Part shown: positions 9,001 through 15,689 of the stretch, one piece after another
Layout: every line of letters begins with the position of its first letter
Numbering within the stretch: position 1 is the first letter of the stretch
DNA from: Methylobrevis pamukkalensis
Lineage (GTDB): Bacteria > Pseudomonadota > Alphaproteobacteria > Rhizobiales > Pleomorphomonadaceae
Direction: 5' to 3'
Length of the DNA: 35,927 bases
Assembly: GCF_001720135.1 (NCBI RefSeq)
Contig: NZ_MCRJ01000027.1
Coordinates: 1-35,927, forward strand
Translations under genes and position numbers: made by a program
Notes under the pieces: model-generated
Databases searched by the model: none
Told to the model about the DNA's origin: nothing
What the model saw: the letters and a program-made list of their open reading frames with translations, nothing else

Positions 9001-9683
9001 TTGACCGGATTGAGCATTGAGGCGAAGCCGGCGGCAAGCGCAGAGGCCCCCTCGCGGATCGAACCTTGCGCGGAGACGATCGGGGCCAGTTGCGCGCCCT
9101 GCTGCAGGATCGCCATGGCGGGAGAGCCGCCCGAGGCGATCTGGACGCCAAGGTCCGTAAACTGGGCCTGCATGTTGATGAGGTCGTGGCTGGCGATCCC
9201 GTCCGCCCGCGCCGCCGCCGAATGACGCTGCAAGGCACCCGTCGCGGCATTGATGGCCCCGACCTGCGCCGCATACGCCGCCTGCTGTCGGCCGACGGCA
9301 ACCGCCATCTCGTCCGCGTTGAGCGCGCCGATCGCATGCGCCCGGTTGATCTCGGCCAGCATCGCCAGATGCTGCTGCTCGGCCGCGAACAGCGGCACGA
9401 ACCGCGCCTTGAGATCGTCGAGCGACCGCCCGTAGGCTTCGATGTCGGCCGCGCGCGCCGCCGTGTCGCGGTCGTTGACCCCCGCCCAGGCGTTGACGAC
9501 GCCTTGCGTCCGGTCCGCGCCGGCCGCCGCCGTGCGCGCCTGCGCCGACTGCAGGGAGGTCAGCGCCATCGCCGCCTCGGCCGCCTCGTTGCGCAGGCCC
9601 TTGACCGCCTCGGTCTGCTGCCGCGTGGCCGTGACGGCGCCGGCGGCGTCCATCGTCAGCACCATCGCGAGATTGAGGGTCAT
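6093..9683 (-). CDS. Tape measure protein with embedded glucosaminidase (FlgJ-like) domain
   Basis: 1196 residues from ATG 9683 (AGGA upstream). The N-terminal two thirds are long Ala-rich coiled-coil helices with tape-measure style hydrophobic segments (FASMLNPVNLAVIGMAAAAAGASLLF, residues ~225-250). Residues ~770-915 form a lytic domain: GIDPRIIAAQAALESNWGK then NNLFGIKG, SFRTYASPADSVAGYADFI and GYATDPAYG, which is the FlgJ/LytB-type glucosaminidase pattern with the catalytic Glu in ALESNWG. The C-terminus has Gly-rich segments. It sets tail length and probably cuts peptidoglycan during DNA entry. It follows the G/T chaperone genes. Confidence 0.9.
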   Translation of the reverse strand: MTLNLAMVLTMDAAGAVTATRQQTEAVKGLRNEAAEAAMALTSLQSAQARTAAAGADRTQGVVNAWAGVNDRDTAARAADIEAYGRSLDDLKARFVPLFAAEQQHLAMLAEINRAHAIGALNADEMAVAVGRQQAAYAAQVGAINAATGALQRHSAAARADGIASHDLINMQAQFTDLGVQIASGGSPAMAILQQGAQLAPIVSAQGSIREGASALAAGFASMLNPVNLAVIGMAAAAAGASLLFETIGSGTSASAAALERHIDVVRRIKDAYGEAARGVKEYAAEEKIVIDYAAGRNVDDLKKRYLDAAQAIAGEINSHFVDGIILGADQGLEGPLRAYLDAARAGVPDIAALRREIAAIGAASDDPRLKKAADDWLDATTTADELGRAADAAAGNIAKISVESARAADAMERYSRASASLQRRAIPPLDPMAQINADERAAIAAAGGTSEETRARLLAERARQQERARNTPVPRPNERRGEGWNPVGDILRGAEEDQQALAIQAQALRMSGAAAVAYAREQSLLAEARRQNIDLTPKQTQAIREEAAAYAALAGEVAAIAQIEAGRERLEMARAELALVGQSESARARVLALVEAEQRIRRAGIAADSERAGIIREQLAAEADMAVALDRQTAAWDKIRDAGGDAINTLVDGLRTGKFEIEDLATDLTRSLFEVGLANPLKNALLGQNLPTLGDVGGVLGKMMGNEANDNVAAAALDTGTMSVTAATVIINGGVAAGSGAAGLNFAPANSNAAPAPAGGATFGTSRYSGDQAAFLESIRPGVEKASAATGIDPRIIAAQAALESNWGKSAPGNNLFGIKGPGQSLATREVVDGKWVSTTDSFRTYASPADSVAGYADFINRNPRYGAFKSAQGMDAQIDALGRSGYATDPAYGAKIASIAGKLDTFGAALDKPTETLVDFTSALGPVAGAGRAEVPALSLTRAQAEAMPAGVSAYGAKAEDQVSILEGSFDRLSAGIGGIVDQFLPGFGGVLTTLLQGIAQSMQGMGGGGGGLLGSIASAIGAAFGGGVASLSLSAGAVGAMPAGVSAYGTGWSFDGGGYTGPGGRYEPKGIVHAGEVVWNQDDVARHGGPQVVDAMRRGLPGYANGGIVNDNGASWGGWAAAPAPAASGPVTVVVNPARASDNVQVEEEQDERGGRRVIITTEEVIGQAMGRPGSAANRQLGGMGVRAKPRRT
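6528..6839. repeat. Pair of exact 30-nt direct repeats in the tape measure gene
   Basis: Positions 6528-6557 and 6810-6839 are identical and lie 282 bp apart, a multiple of three. Each encodes AMPAGVSAYG, once after the glucosaminidase domain and once near the Gly-rich end. Recombination between them would delete 94 residues in frame. It may be a duplicated linker. Confidence 0.75.
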
Positions 9684-9696
9684 GAGGTGTCCTGGA

Positions 9697-10065
9697 TCAG
9701 TTGCGCCGTTCGTTGAGCGCGGCGATCGCCGCTGCTTCCATCACCCGAAGATCGTCATAGACCGCGTCCGGATAGCCCTTGCGGCGCAGGTGCACGTCGA
9801 CGTCCGCATAGTGGTAGCCGGTCCAGATCAGCCCGCCCGAAACGACGATAGGCTTGATCTGGGTGCCGAGCTCCAGGAAGGCGGTGACGCTCGGCCAGTT
9901 GTCCGGCCACACCCCGAACACGTCCCCGGAAGCAACAGTCGCTTCCGCCGTGATCCCCCAGCCCGCCAGCGCCTTGACGTCGCCGGCGTCGACCCCGGTC
10001 CGGTCCGTGTCGGCCCGCCCGAGGCGGCCGCGCGCCCACGCCTGCGCGGCCGCCTTCAGTTTCCC
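9697..10065 (-). CDS. T-like tape measure chaperone extension (DUF1799), read by -1 frameshift
   Basis: This frame has no ATG or GTG near its 5' end; the first possible start (GTG 9921) is deep inside and would lose most of the domain. It is open back to the GGGAAAC heptamer at the end of the G-like gene. After a -1 slip it reads LKAAAQAWARGRLGRADTDR and goes on to VWPDNWPSVTAFLELGTQIKP and GYHYADVDVHLRRKG, the DUF1799 pattern, ending NERRN at 9697. The arrangement matches lambda gpG/gpGT: a short G protein and a rarer G-T fusion, both tape measure chaperones, directly upstream of the tape measure gene. The frameshift is inferred. Confidence 0.75.
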   Translation of the reverse strand, partial: GKLKAAAQAWARGRLGRADTDRTGVDAGDVKALAGWGITAEATVASGDVFGVWPDNWPSVTAFLELGTQIKPIVVSGGLIWTGYHYADVDVHLRRKGYPDAVYDDLRVMEAAAIAALNERRN

Positions 10066-10427
10066 CGGCGGCCCTCGCCGGCGACGCCGTCCTGGTAGGC
10101 GCGCCGGTACGCCGCCCGGAAATAGAGGTTGCCGAGCGCCTCGCGCAGCAGCGTCTCCGAATAGGGCACCGGCTTGCCGTCCTCGCCGATCATGTCTTCC
10201 CAGCCGGCCGCCACCGCCACGTCCTGGTCGTTCAGCTTGACGCGCAGCGCGTCGCCGACGAGCCCCTCCAGCGCCTTCATGCCGGCTTCGGCTTCGGCGT
10301 CGGGCATGTGCCGGAACAGCATCTTGAACGAATGGTCGTCATAGCCGTCGACCTTGGTCGCGGACGGGATGCGCACCGTGACCGTGCGCTTGAAGGTGAT
10401 CTCGCCGGTGAGGATCGCGAATTTCAT
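10056..10427 (-). CDS. G-like tail assembly chaperone
   Basis: 123 residues from ATG 10427, preceded by AAGG six bases upstream; a longer reading from 10538 lies in the hairpin leader and is not believable. The protein is strand-rich at the N-terminus (MKFAILTGEITFKRTVTVRI) and helical later (ALGNLYFRAAYRRAYQDGV). It occupies the lambda G position between tail tube and tape measure. Its last codons are CGG GGA AAC TGA, which contain a canonical slippery heptamer, so a fraction of ribosomes should shift into the DUF1799 frame. Family name not certain; the context makes the role likely. Confidence 0.75.
   Translation of the reverse strand: MKFAILTGEITFKRTVTVRIPSATKVDGYDDHSFKMLFRHMPDAEAEAGMKALEGLVGDALRVKLNDQDVAVAAGWEDMIGEDGKPVPYSETLLREALGNLYFRAAYRRAYQDGVAGEGRRGN
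10059..10065 (-). promoter_or_regulatory. -1 ribosomal frameshift site GGGAAAC
   Basis: In the zero frame the heptamer is G GGA AAC, a perfect X XXY YYZ site, directly followed by the TGA stop of the G-like gene. The -1 frame after slippage is CTG AAG GCG and stays open for 120 codons through the DUF1799 protein. Lambda uses the related GGGAAAG at the same place. Confidence 0.8.
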
Positions 10428-10460
10428 CACATGCCTTTCGAAGGGGGTTCGGAGCGGCGT

Positions 10461-10484
10461 CGGCGCCTCCTCGAGGAGACGCCG
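10461..10484 (-). terminator. Strong hairpin after the tail tube gene
   Basis: A 10-bp stem (10461-10470 with 10475-10484) closes on the loop TCGA; the single mismatch in DNA becomes a U-G pair in the minus-strand RNA. It starts about 33 nt after the tail tube stop. There is no U-run after it, so it may be a weak terminator or an RNA-stabilising element that lets the tail tube gene be expressed more than the chaperone genes. Confidence 0.45.
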
Positions 10485-10516
10485 CGGCGTGTCCGTTGAC
10501 GGGCTTACTTGCCGAA

Positions 10517-11443
10517 TTACTTGAACGTGAGCGTCCACTCGTCATCGCCCGTCACCGGGCGATGGTAGGTCGGGAAAGTCTGGTTACGGATGCCGTTGGT
10601 GGCGCCGTAACTCGGGCGGCCGACCTGGGTCGCGGGCGCGGCGAACTCCACGATGTTTCCAGCGACGAGGCCGTGGGTGATCTCCAGCTCGGCCAGCGTC
10701 TTGGCCTTGACGGTTGCGATCCAGTCCTTGGTCGCGACCGCCGCACCCTCGATCACCACCGTGCCGGCCGACTTGCGGTCGGTCATCTCGATCGACCGCT
10801 TGTTGATCAGGAAGCGGGGTGCGACCTGGTTGCTGGCATTGAAGTTGAAGCTTTCCAGCCCGGCGGGGACCCCGTGCAGCGAAAACGCCGTGTTGAGGTA
10901 GTCGCAGACCAGTCCGTCCTGCCACGGCGTGAACACCGGCACCGGCCGGGCGGTATCGGTCACATCGGCGAGGAAGCCCAGGTAGGTGAAGCGCAGCAGC
11001 GGCACCCGATTGGCGGTCCAGACCATCTGCCAGTTGCCGCGGCCAGCCGTGAACGGGTACTTCACGCCGTCGTCGTTGAACCACAGCGTGCCGGTTTCCT
11101 GCCCGTCCGACAGCGGCGTGTAGTCGACCTGGGTGTCGGCGGTCACCGCCTCGTCGCAGCCGGCCGACCGCAGCAGCCCGCCGAAGGCCGGGGCGACGCC
11201 GGCCGCGCCCGAGCCGGTAAGCTGCACGTCGAACTCGACCCGGCCGTAGAGACCGGCAACGTCGATGCCCTGGTGACCCATGTGGCCGAGCACGAAGTCG
11301 CGCGGCACGTCCTCGCCTTCCATCGGCGCGAAGGTCATGTTGAAGAACTTGATGGTATTGGCCGTGGTCGGCGCCGCGTCGGTGCCGATGACGGTCTCGG
11401 GCTTGTGCAGCAGCACGCCCTGGGAAATGTTGATCACCGGCAT
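10517..11443 (-). CDS. Major tail tube protein (siphophage type)
   Basis: 308 residues from ATG 11443. The sequence MPVINISQGVLLHKPETVIG followed by strand-rich Ig-like stretches (GRVEFDVQLTGSG, WQMVWTANRVPLLRFTYLG, DDEWTLTFK) fits the long tail tube proteins of B3/D3112-like transposable siphophages. It replaces the sheath and tube pair (L and M) of phage Mu itself, so this phage should have a long non-contractile tail. It lies directly after the head-tail connector genes and is followed by a hairpin, as expected for an abundant structural protein. Confidence 0.8.
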   Translation of the reverse strand: MPVINISQGVLLHKPETVIGTDAAPTTANTIKFFNMTFAPMEGEDVPRDFVLGHMGHQGIDVAGLYGRVEFDVQLTGSGAAGVAPAFGGLLRSAGCDEAVTADTQVDYTPLSDGQETGTLWFNDDGVKYPFTAGRGNWQMVWTANRVPLLRFTYLGFLADVTDTARPVPVFTPWQDGLVCDYLNTAFSLHGVPAGLESFNFNASNQVAPRFLINKRSIEMTDRKSAGTVVIEGAAVATKDWIATVKAKTLAELEITHGLVAGNIVEFAAPATQVGRPSYGATNGIRNQTFPTYHRPVTGDDEWTLTFK

Positions 11444-11446
11444 GGA

Positions 11447-11677
11447 TCAGCTGTCCTTCTTGCCGTGCGCCTTCGGCGCGCCCGTGTCCTCGGCCGGGAC
11501 CACCCCGGCCGCATGCGTGTCCCCGGCCGGTTTCGCGGCTTCGGCGGCGAGCCGGGCGCGCCGCGCCGTCGGCGTCTCCGGCTCCGGCGCCGGCCGCTGT
11601 TCCGGCTCGCGCCGGCGGCGCACGCCCGTGACGGGGTCCACCGTCCAGCTGCCGCCCGTCTTGCGTGTCTCGTTCAT
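11447..11677 (-). CDS. Small charged protein before the tail tube gene, unrecognised
   Basis: 76 residues from ATG 11677, with GAGGACCAGG just upstream; the same frame is open further upstream but that part overlaps the gp37-like gene. The start MNETRKTGGSWTVDPVTG is followed by a low-complexity Arg/Pro/Glu/Ala region and a basic end (PKAHGKKDS). I do not recognise a family. It sits where Mu gp38 lies, between gp37-like and tail genes. A small tail completion or joining role is possible but unproven. Confidence 0.55.
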   Translation of the reverse strand: MNETRKTGGSWTVDPVTGVRRRREPEQRPAPEPETPTARRARLAAEAAKPAGDTHAAGVVPAEDTGAPKAHGKKDS

Positions 11678-11685
11678 CCTGGTCC

Positions 11686-12108
11686 TCACTTTCGGATCCA
11701 GCGGCTCGTCCGCCACACCGCCACCCACCACGTCAGCCCGTTGCCGAACGGCGCGCTATCGGCGCCGAGATAGTCCATCAGCTGGCTGTCCGGTCTTGGC
11801 CGCCAGCCGGCGAGCGACGCCTCAAGCGCCGCCTGAAACCCCTCGATCAACACCGCCCGCTTGCCGCCCTTGGCGCTGTCCTGGGCGCGGATCGCCACCG
11901 CGACGGCGATCTCCACCGTCACCTCCTGCTCGAAGGCGCCGCCCGCAAACCGGTTGGCGCTGGCCCGCTCGCGCATCGGGATCACGAAGGCGGCCCCGTG
12001 CCGGGCGGCCGTGCCCTTGCCGAGTGCGTCCAAATTCTCGGCCGCCTCGACCGAGAGCAGCGGCGGCGCTGCCGTCGCGATCAGCCGGTCGACGACGAGG
12101 CCGATCAC
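11686..12108 (-). CDS. Mu gp37-like head-tail connector / tail terminator
   Basis: 140 residues from ATG 12108, which overlaps the previous stop as ATGA. The pattern MIGLVVDRLIATAAP...FVIPMRERASANRFAGGAFEQEVTVEIAVAVAIRAQ followed by a C-terminal ...GWRPRPDSQLMDYLGADSAPFGNG resembles the Gp37 family, whose position suggests tail terminator or connector. It follows DUF1320, as in Mu. Function is inferred from family and order. Confidence 0.7.
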   Translation of the reverse strand: MIGLVVDRLIATAAPPLLSVEAAENLDALGKGTAARHGAAFVIPMRERASANRFAGGAFEQEVTVEIAVAVAIRAQDSAKGGKRAVLIEGFQAALEASLAGWRPRPDSQLMDYLGADSAPFGNGLTWWVAVWRTSRWIRK

Positions 12109-12530
12109 AGCCAGCCCTTCAGGCCGCAGCGGTCGAACACCGGCCGGGTGCCCTCCGCCAGGCCCGAGCCGGACGACGACGACGCCGGCGCGAGGCCCGA
12201 CAGGTCGGGCAGCGCCAACCGCCCGGCGCCGGCGTCGCGCAGCTCGGCCACCGCGTCCCGGTAATCGCGCACCACATGGTCAGGTGCGCCGTCCCGGTGC
12301 AGCAGATAGCGGGCGATCGACACCGACCATTTGCCGACAAGGCCGGGAACGGTGGTGAGCGGCAGGGCGAAGCGTGTGCCGAGATAGCCGTCGATCGTCT
12401 GGTCGGCCTGCCCGATCGCCGCCGCCACCGCGTCCGCGTCGGCGATCCCGTCGAGATCGCGGTCCGCGACCTCAAGGATCTCCGTCTCGCCGGCGCGCTC
12501 GATCAGGTCGGCGAGGGTGCAGTAGGGCAT
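12105..12530 (-). CDS. DUF1320 (Mu gp36-like) head-tail adaptor
   Basis: 141 residues from ATG 12530. The start MPYCTLADLIERAGETEILEVADRD, the middle AIGQADQTIDGYLGTRFALPL and SIARYLLHR...VVRDYRDAVAELRD are the DUF1320 pattern, the same fold class as small helical head-completion proteins (gp6-like). It is expected to sit under the portal ring and connect head to tail. It overlaps the gp37-like gene by four bases, which suggests coupled translation. Confidence 0.85.
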   Translation of the reverse strand: MPYCTLADLIERAGETEILEVADRDLDGIADADAVAAAIGQADQTIDGYLGTRFALPLTTVPGLVGKWSVSIARYLLHRDGAPDHVVRDYRDAVAELRDAGAGRLALPDLSGLAPASSSSGSGLAEGTRPVFDRCGLKGWL

Positions 12531-12574
12531 GGGTCAGCCTCTGGAGGTTTGCGCCGGGGCTATCTGGGTCCGGC

Positions 12575-12804
12575 CTACTCGGGCCAGTCGCCCTCGATGG
12601 CGCGGGCGCCTTGAGCTGGTCGAAAACGTCGCGGTCGGCGATCGGGATGGAACCGCCCGGCAGGTAGCGCTCTCCGTCGTGGCGGATCGCCTCCAGCACC
12701 CGGAAGTTCGGCACCGTCCCGACCGGGGGCGCGGCCGTGGGTTCGCTGTCTTTCGGCGCGGCCGCCTTGGAGGCGGCCTTCGTCTCGGGGGTCTTGTCGG
12801 TCAT
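12575..12804 (-). CDS. Small head protein (Mu gp35 position), frame broken near 12605
   Basis: ATG 12804 begins a Lys/Ala/Pro-rich N-terminus (MTDKTPETKAASKAAAPKDS) followed by a compact domain NFRVLEAIRHDGERYLPGGSIPI ADRDVFDQLKA. As read, the frame then runs into Arg-rich nonsense. Restoring one base near 12601-12612 gives ARAIEGDWPE and a stop TAG at 12575, about 76 residues. The compact domain resembles small phage proteins with a YxPGGxI motif found after the capsid gene. A structural or connector role is inferred from position between major capsid and DUF1320. Confidence 0.55.
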
Positions 12805-12832
12805 CGCGGGTCTCTGCGGATCGAGGGAGGGG

Positions 12833-12855
12833 CGCCGCCGGACACGCCGGCGGCG
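12833..12855 (-). terminator. GC-rich hairpin right after the major capsid gene
   Basis: A perfect 9-bp stem (12833-12841 with 12847-12855) with a 5-nt loop starts 7 nt after the capsid stop. No U-run follows, so an intrinsic terminator is not certain; a partial terminator or 3' stabiliser for the capsid message fits the position. Confidence 0.5.
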
Positions 12856-12862
12856 GCGTGCG

Positions 12863-13798
12863 TCAGGACACCGCGTTCGTGAACAGGTGGCCGAGTTCGC
12901 TGGAGGCGATCACCTCGGCCACGCTTTCGCCGGAGGTGATTTCGACGCCGCCGCGCAGGCCCACCTTGGCCGGCGTCTCGCCGGAGACGCGGGTGCCGTA
13001 GACGGCCGTGTAGCCGAAGGCCGGCGTGCCATCCGTGGTGCTCGACAGCGACGCGGGCACATGCAGCAGCGCGGCGTGCTTGCCCCAGGCGCGGGTCCGC
13101 GTCACCGTCTGGCCCTTCTTGGCCGTGTTGACCCAGGCGTCGCCGACGACGATCTCGGGGATTTCGAGCAGGTCAGCCACCGCCGTCAGCGTCGCGACGC
13201 CGCTTTCGGTGCCCGAGGTGGAGATCGCCGCGATGATCTTCGGGTGGCGCCGCAGCCTGGTCCACACCGGCCGGCCGAGCACCAGCTTGTTCGGCCGCAT
13301 GATCATGGCGTCCATCGCGTCCTGGACGTCCTCGATCGGCGTCGAGTCCGGATCGTCCCACTGGGAGGTGCCGGACAGCGTTTCCTTGTTGCCGCTGGGA
13401 TAGGTCGCGGCGTCAAACACCACGTTGGCGACCCGCACCTCGCGGTCGAGGTCGACGAGCTCGATCAGCTTCGTGGCCGCGAAGTCGCGGGGATCATAGC
13501 CGGTCGGCGCGTTGGTGACATCGTCGTTGGGGATCACGTCGGACAGACCGTAGTCCTCGACCTGGTCGGCGACTTCGGTGGCGTAGAACTCCACCTGGTT
13601 CGGCGTGCCCTTGCGGCCGACCTTGGTGTCGGGGATCGTGATGCCCTGGGAAAAATCGAACTTGAGATAGCGGAACTGCCGGGTCGGCACCGGCATGCCG
13701 AGGCGCGGCAGCACCCGGTCGGCGATCAGCGCCGCGTTGCGATGGGCGATGACGAGGCCGGTCAGCCGCGGATCGGGCGTGAAGGGGAACCCGGACAT
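12863..13798 (-). CDS. Major capsid protein
   Basis: 311 residues from ATG 13798 with GGAG at good distance. The sequence (SGFPFTPDPRLTGLVIAHRNAALIADRVLPR, FDFSQGITIPDTKVGRKGTPNQVEF, then ...DVQDAMDAMIMRPNKLVLGRPVWTRLRRHPKI and AWGKHAALLHV) matches the major capsid proteins of transposable siphophages and related phages with an HK97-type shell. It lies after protease/scaffold and decoration genes, the usual order. The GC-rich hairpins on both sides of the gene may tune its strong expression. Confidence 0.85.
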   Translation of the reverse strand: MSGFPFTPDPRLTGLVIAHRNAALIADRVLPRLGMPVPTRQFRYLKFDFSQGITIPDTKVGRKGTPNQVEFYATEVADQVEDYGLSDVIPNDDVTNAPTGYDPRDFAATKLIELVDLDREVRVANVVFDAATYPSGNKETLSGTSQWDDPDSTPIEDVQDAMDAMIMRPNKLVLGRPVWTRLRRHPKIIAAISTSGTESGVATLTAVADLLEIPEIVVGDAWVNTAKKGQTVTRTRAWGKHAALLHVPASLSSTTDGTPAFGYTAVYGTRVSGETPAKVGLRGGVEITSGESVAEVIASSELGHLFTNAVS

Positions 13799-13818
13799 GT
13801 ATCAAGTCTCCAGAAGGT

Positions 13819-13832
13819 CCGGGCGCGCCCGG
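13819..13832. repeat. 14-bp perfect palindrome upstream of the capsid gene
   Basis: CCGGGCGCGCCCGG lies in the short gap between the decoration gene and the capsid ribosome site. It is fully self-complementary, so in RNA it could only form a small hairpin. It might be a protein site or simply GC-rich spacer. Confidence 0.4.
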
Positions 13833-13859
13833 GAAAGGGGATAGGGCGAGGCCGGCGCG

Positions 13860-14234
13860 TCAGGCGCCCTGCATCATGCCCGTGTGAACGAAGATCTCGG
13901 CGATGTCGCCGCCGACGGCCGAGACCCGCATCTGCCCGGCAGTGACGGCGTTGGCGCCGGAGGCCGGGGCCGCCGCGACCGCCTTGCCGTTCGCGTCCGA
14001 CGTCACGAAGGCGCCGCGGGCGACCGTGCCGCCGATGTCGATCTCGGCGATGCCGAGCAGGATGTAGTCGGCCCGCTCGCCGGTCACAGCGCCGTTGGGG
14101 CAGTCGGAAACGCCGACGATCAGGTCGGTGGCGGCCGAGGCCTGCACGATCGTGCCGTCGGCCGAGAACTTGACGAAGCGCCGGTGGGCGATCGAGCCGC
14201 CGGCGGTCGCCGTCTTGATGAGGAGCCTGTCCAT
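13860..14234 (-). CDS. Head decoration protein (DUF2190-like)
   Basis: 124 residues from ATG 14234. The strand-rich sequence (HRRFVKFSADGTIVQASAATDLIVGVSDCPNGA, ERADYILLGIAEIDIGGTVARGAFVTSDANGKAV) is the pattern of capsid cement/decoration proteins of the DUF2190 kind, with the typical bias toward Ala/Gly and a central 'VGVSD' turn. It sits directly between scaffold and major capsid, as such proteins do. It probably stabilises the expanded shell. Confidence 0.75.
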   Translation of the reverse strand: MDRLLIKTATAGGSIAHRRFVKFSADGTIVQASAATDLIVGVSDCPNGAVTGERADYILLGIAEIDIGGTVARGAFVTSDANGKAVAAAPASGANAVTAGQMRVSAVGGDIAEIFVHTGMMQGA

Positions 14235-14273
14235 GGTGTCTGGTCCCGATGAGAACGAGGAATGGGCGGCCGG

Positions 14274-14738
14274 TCAGGCCTTGGGCGAGATCCGGGCGAG
14301 CGCCTGGTGCACGTCGATCGGCGCGCCGGCGGCGCTGGCTTTCGCCATCTCCGCGGTGATCGCGTCGGCAAGAGCGACGGGGTCGGCGAAGTCGAGGGCA
14401 TCGGCGTCCTCTGTGCCGGCGAAGTCCCCGGTCTGGACCGGCACCGGCAGCTTGGCCAGAAGGTCGCGGAAGGCCGCGCGCGGACTGGTGGTCACCTCGC
14501 CGTCGCCATCGGCAAACGTCAGCACCTCGTCGTCGAGCTCGCCGAACAGCGCGACGGCCGTTTCCTTGAGCCCGACCGGCAGGCGTCCGGCCGCGATGAT
14601 GCCGGCGACGAACGTCGCATCCTCGGCGGTGCGGGCGGCGGCCACGCTCTGGGCGTGGCTGGCGGTGCGGGCGTCGAGCTCCGCCTGGCGGGCATCCAGT
14701 TCGGCCGCGCGGGCGGCCAGCTCTTCGGGTGTCGGCAT
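14274..14738 (-). CDS. Nested scaffold protein (Mu Z-like), internal start in the protease gene
   Basis: An internal ATG at 14738 has GGAG eight bases upstream and begins MPTPEELAARAAELDARQAE, exactly where the protease linker ends and the coiled-coil scaffold starts. It would make a 154-residue protein in the same frame, as Mu gene Z lies inside gene I. Expression from this start is inferred; it allows more scaffold than protease. Confidence 0.65.
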   Translation of the reverse strand: MPTPEELAARAAELDARQAELDARTASHAQSVAAARTAEDATFVAGIIAAGRLPVGLKETAVALFGELDDEVLTFADGDGEVTTSPRAAFRDLLAKLPVPVQTGDFAGTEDADALDFADPVALADAITAEMAKASAAGAPIDVHQALARISPKA

Positions 14739-15404
14739 CGGTCTGTCTCCGGTGGAAGGGGGCGGGCCGGGCACGGCATCCGCTCCGGTGTCGGCATAGG
14801 CAGGGGACGCGGCCGGCCGCGCGGCGCTGGCCGTCTCGGCAAGGCTCTCGATTTCCCAGGAGGGCAGAACCGCGTCGGCCGTCTCGATCGAGGTCTGGCC
14901 GATCAGCCAGTCGCGCAGGCGCCGGAACATCCGCGACACGCTGCCGGCGATCGCCGCGTCGGTCCATTCACCGAACTCGACCGTCACGATCTCGTCCGCC
15001 TCGTCGGCGAACTCGATCGGACGCAGGCCCTTCACGGCAGGCGGCGTCGCGCCGAGGAAGCCCACATGGCGCAGCGACATCTGCCCGGGCACCGGGTTGT
15101 TGCGCGCGGTCGGCAGGAAGAAGGAGGCAGACACCTTGCGGAACTTGCCGTCCTTGACGAGATCGGCAAAAGCCGGGTCCACGTCCTTCGGGGTCGCGAC
15201 CAGCCGATCGCCGTCGACGCTGAGCCCGGCGACCCAGCCATAGGCCGGGCCGTCCACGGTCGGATGCCCGACCACGATCGGCGCCTCGTGCCGCGCCGGG
15301 TCATAGCCGGCGGCGATCGCCGCAAGGTCGGCGTCACTGTAGGTGAGCGTGGCGCCCGACATCGCGGTGTGCGTGCCGGCCTTGAAGATGTCGAAGGGCT
15401 TCAT
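14274..15404 (-). CDS. Phage head protease (Mu gpI-like) with C-terminal scaffold
   Basis: 376 residues from ATG 15404. The N-terminal half has the Mu I-type protease pattern: MKPFDIFKAGTHTAMSGATLTYSDADLAAIAAGYDP, then EAPIVVGHPTVDGPAYGWVAGL (catalytic His context) and FRKVSASFFLP (Ser context), with HVGFLGATPPAVKGL downstream. A Pro/Ala linker leads to a helical, charged C-terminal half that contains the nested scaffold. The protease matures the prohead by removing scaffold. It follows gpG and precedes decoration and capsid genes. Confidence 0.85.
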   Translation of the reverse strand: MKPFDIFKAGTHTAMSGATLTYSDADLAAIAAGYDPARHEAPIVVGHPTVDGPAYGWVAGLSVDGDRLVATPKDVDPAFADLVKDGKFRKVSASFFLPTARNNPVPGQMSLRHVGFLGATPPAVKGLRPIEFADEADEIVTVEFGEWTDAAIAGSVSRMFRRLRDWLIGQTSIETADAVLPSWEIESLAETASAARPAASPAYADTGADAVPGPPPSTGDRPMPTPEELAARAAELDARQAELDARTASHAQSVAAARTAEDATFVAGIIAAGRLPVGLKETAVALFGELDDEVLTFADGDGEVTTSPRAAFRDLLAKLPVPVQTGDFAGTEDADALDFADPVALADAITAEMAKASAAGAPIDVHQALARISPKA

Positions 15405-15689
15405 GGCGCCGAGGATCGCCGCCCCCGCGCCGACCCGTCAGCCGATAGGATGACCCCTATAAGCCGGGCCTTCGAAGGGCGTTCGAGGCCGCATCGAGGC
15501 GCGATCGGCGATCCGCCCCGCACCCGCCGGACCACGATCGCCACAGACCCTGTTCGATTAGTTCGTTTTTGGCCTCGGCCGATTTTGCGGGGCATCGGAG
15601 CGGCTGCCCGGAGCGCCCGTCAGCGGCCAACGTCGTGCCCATACGGGCCATGTCCGAACCATGTTGCGCAAGGCGCCCTGCGGCGAGTG
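15405..15689. other. Largest gap without a convincing gene
   Basis: I find no family-like protein here: short frames are Arg-rich and lack ribosome sites. The gap lies between gpG and the protease gene. It holds a T-rich spot at about 15557-15589 around GGCCTCGGCC, the small dyad ACAGACCCTGT at 15543-15553, and copy 2 of the 21-nt repeat at 15439-15459. It could be a leader with a promoter for the head genes, or the remnant of a lost gene. Confidence 0.5.
15439..15459. repeat. 21-nt exact repeat, copy 2 (non-coding gap)
   Basis: Identical to 4817-4837 in the NlpC/P60 gene and in the same orientation. It lies 35-55 bases upstream of the protease start. Nothing around it matches the other copy, so this is a short transferred piece or a shared binding sequence. 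Confidence 0.8.

Noticed and set aside
10428..10538. Longer N-terminus for the G-like chaperone
   Set aside because: It runs through the hairpin after the tail tube gene and has no ribosome site; ATG 10427 has one.
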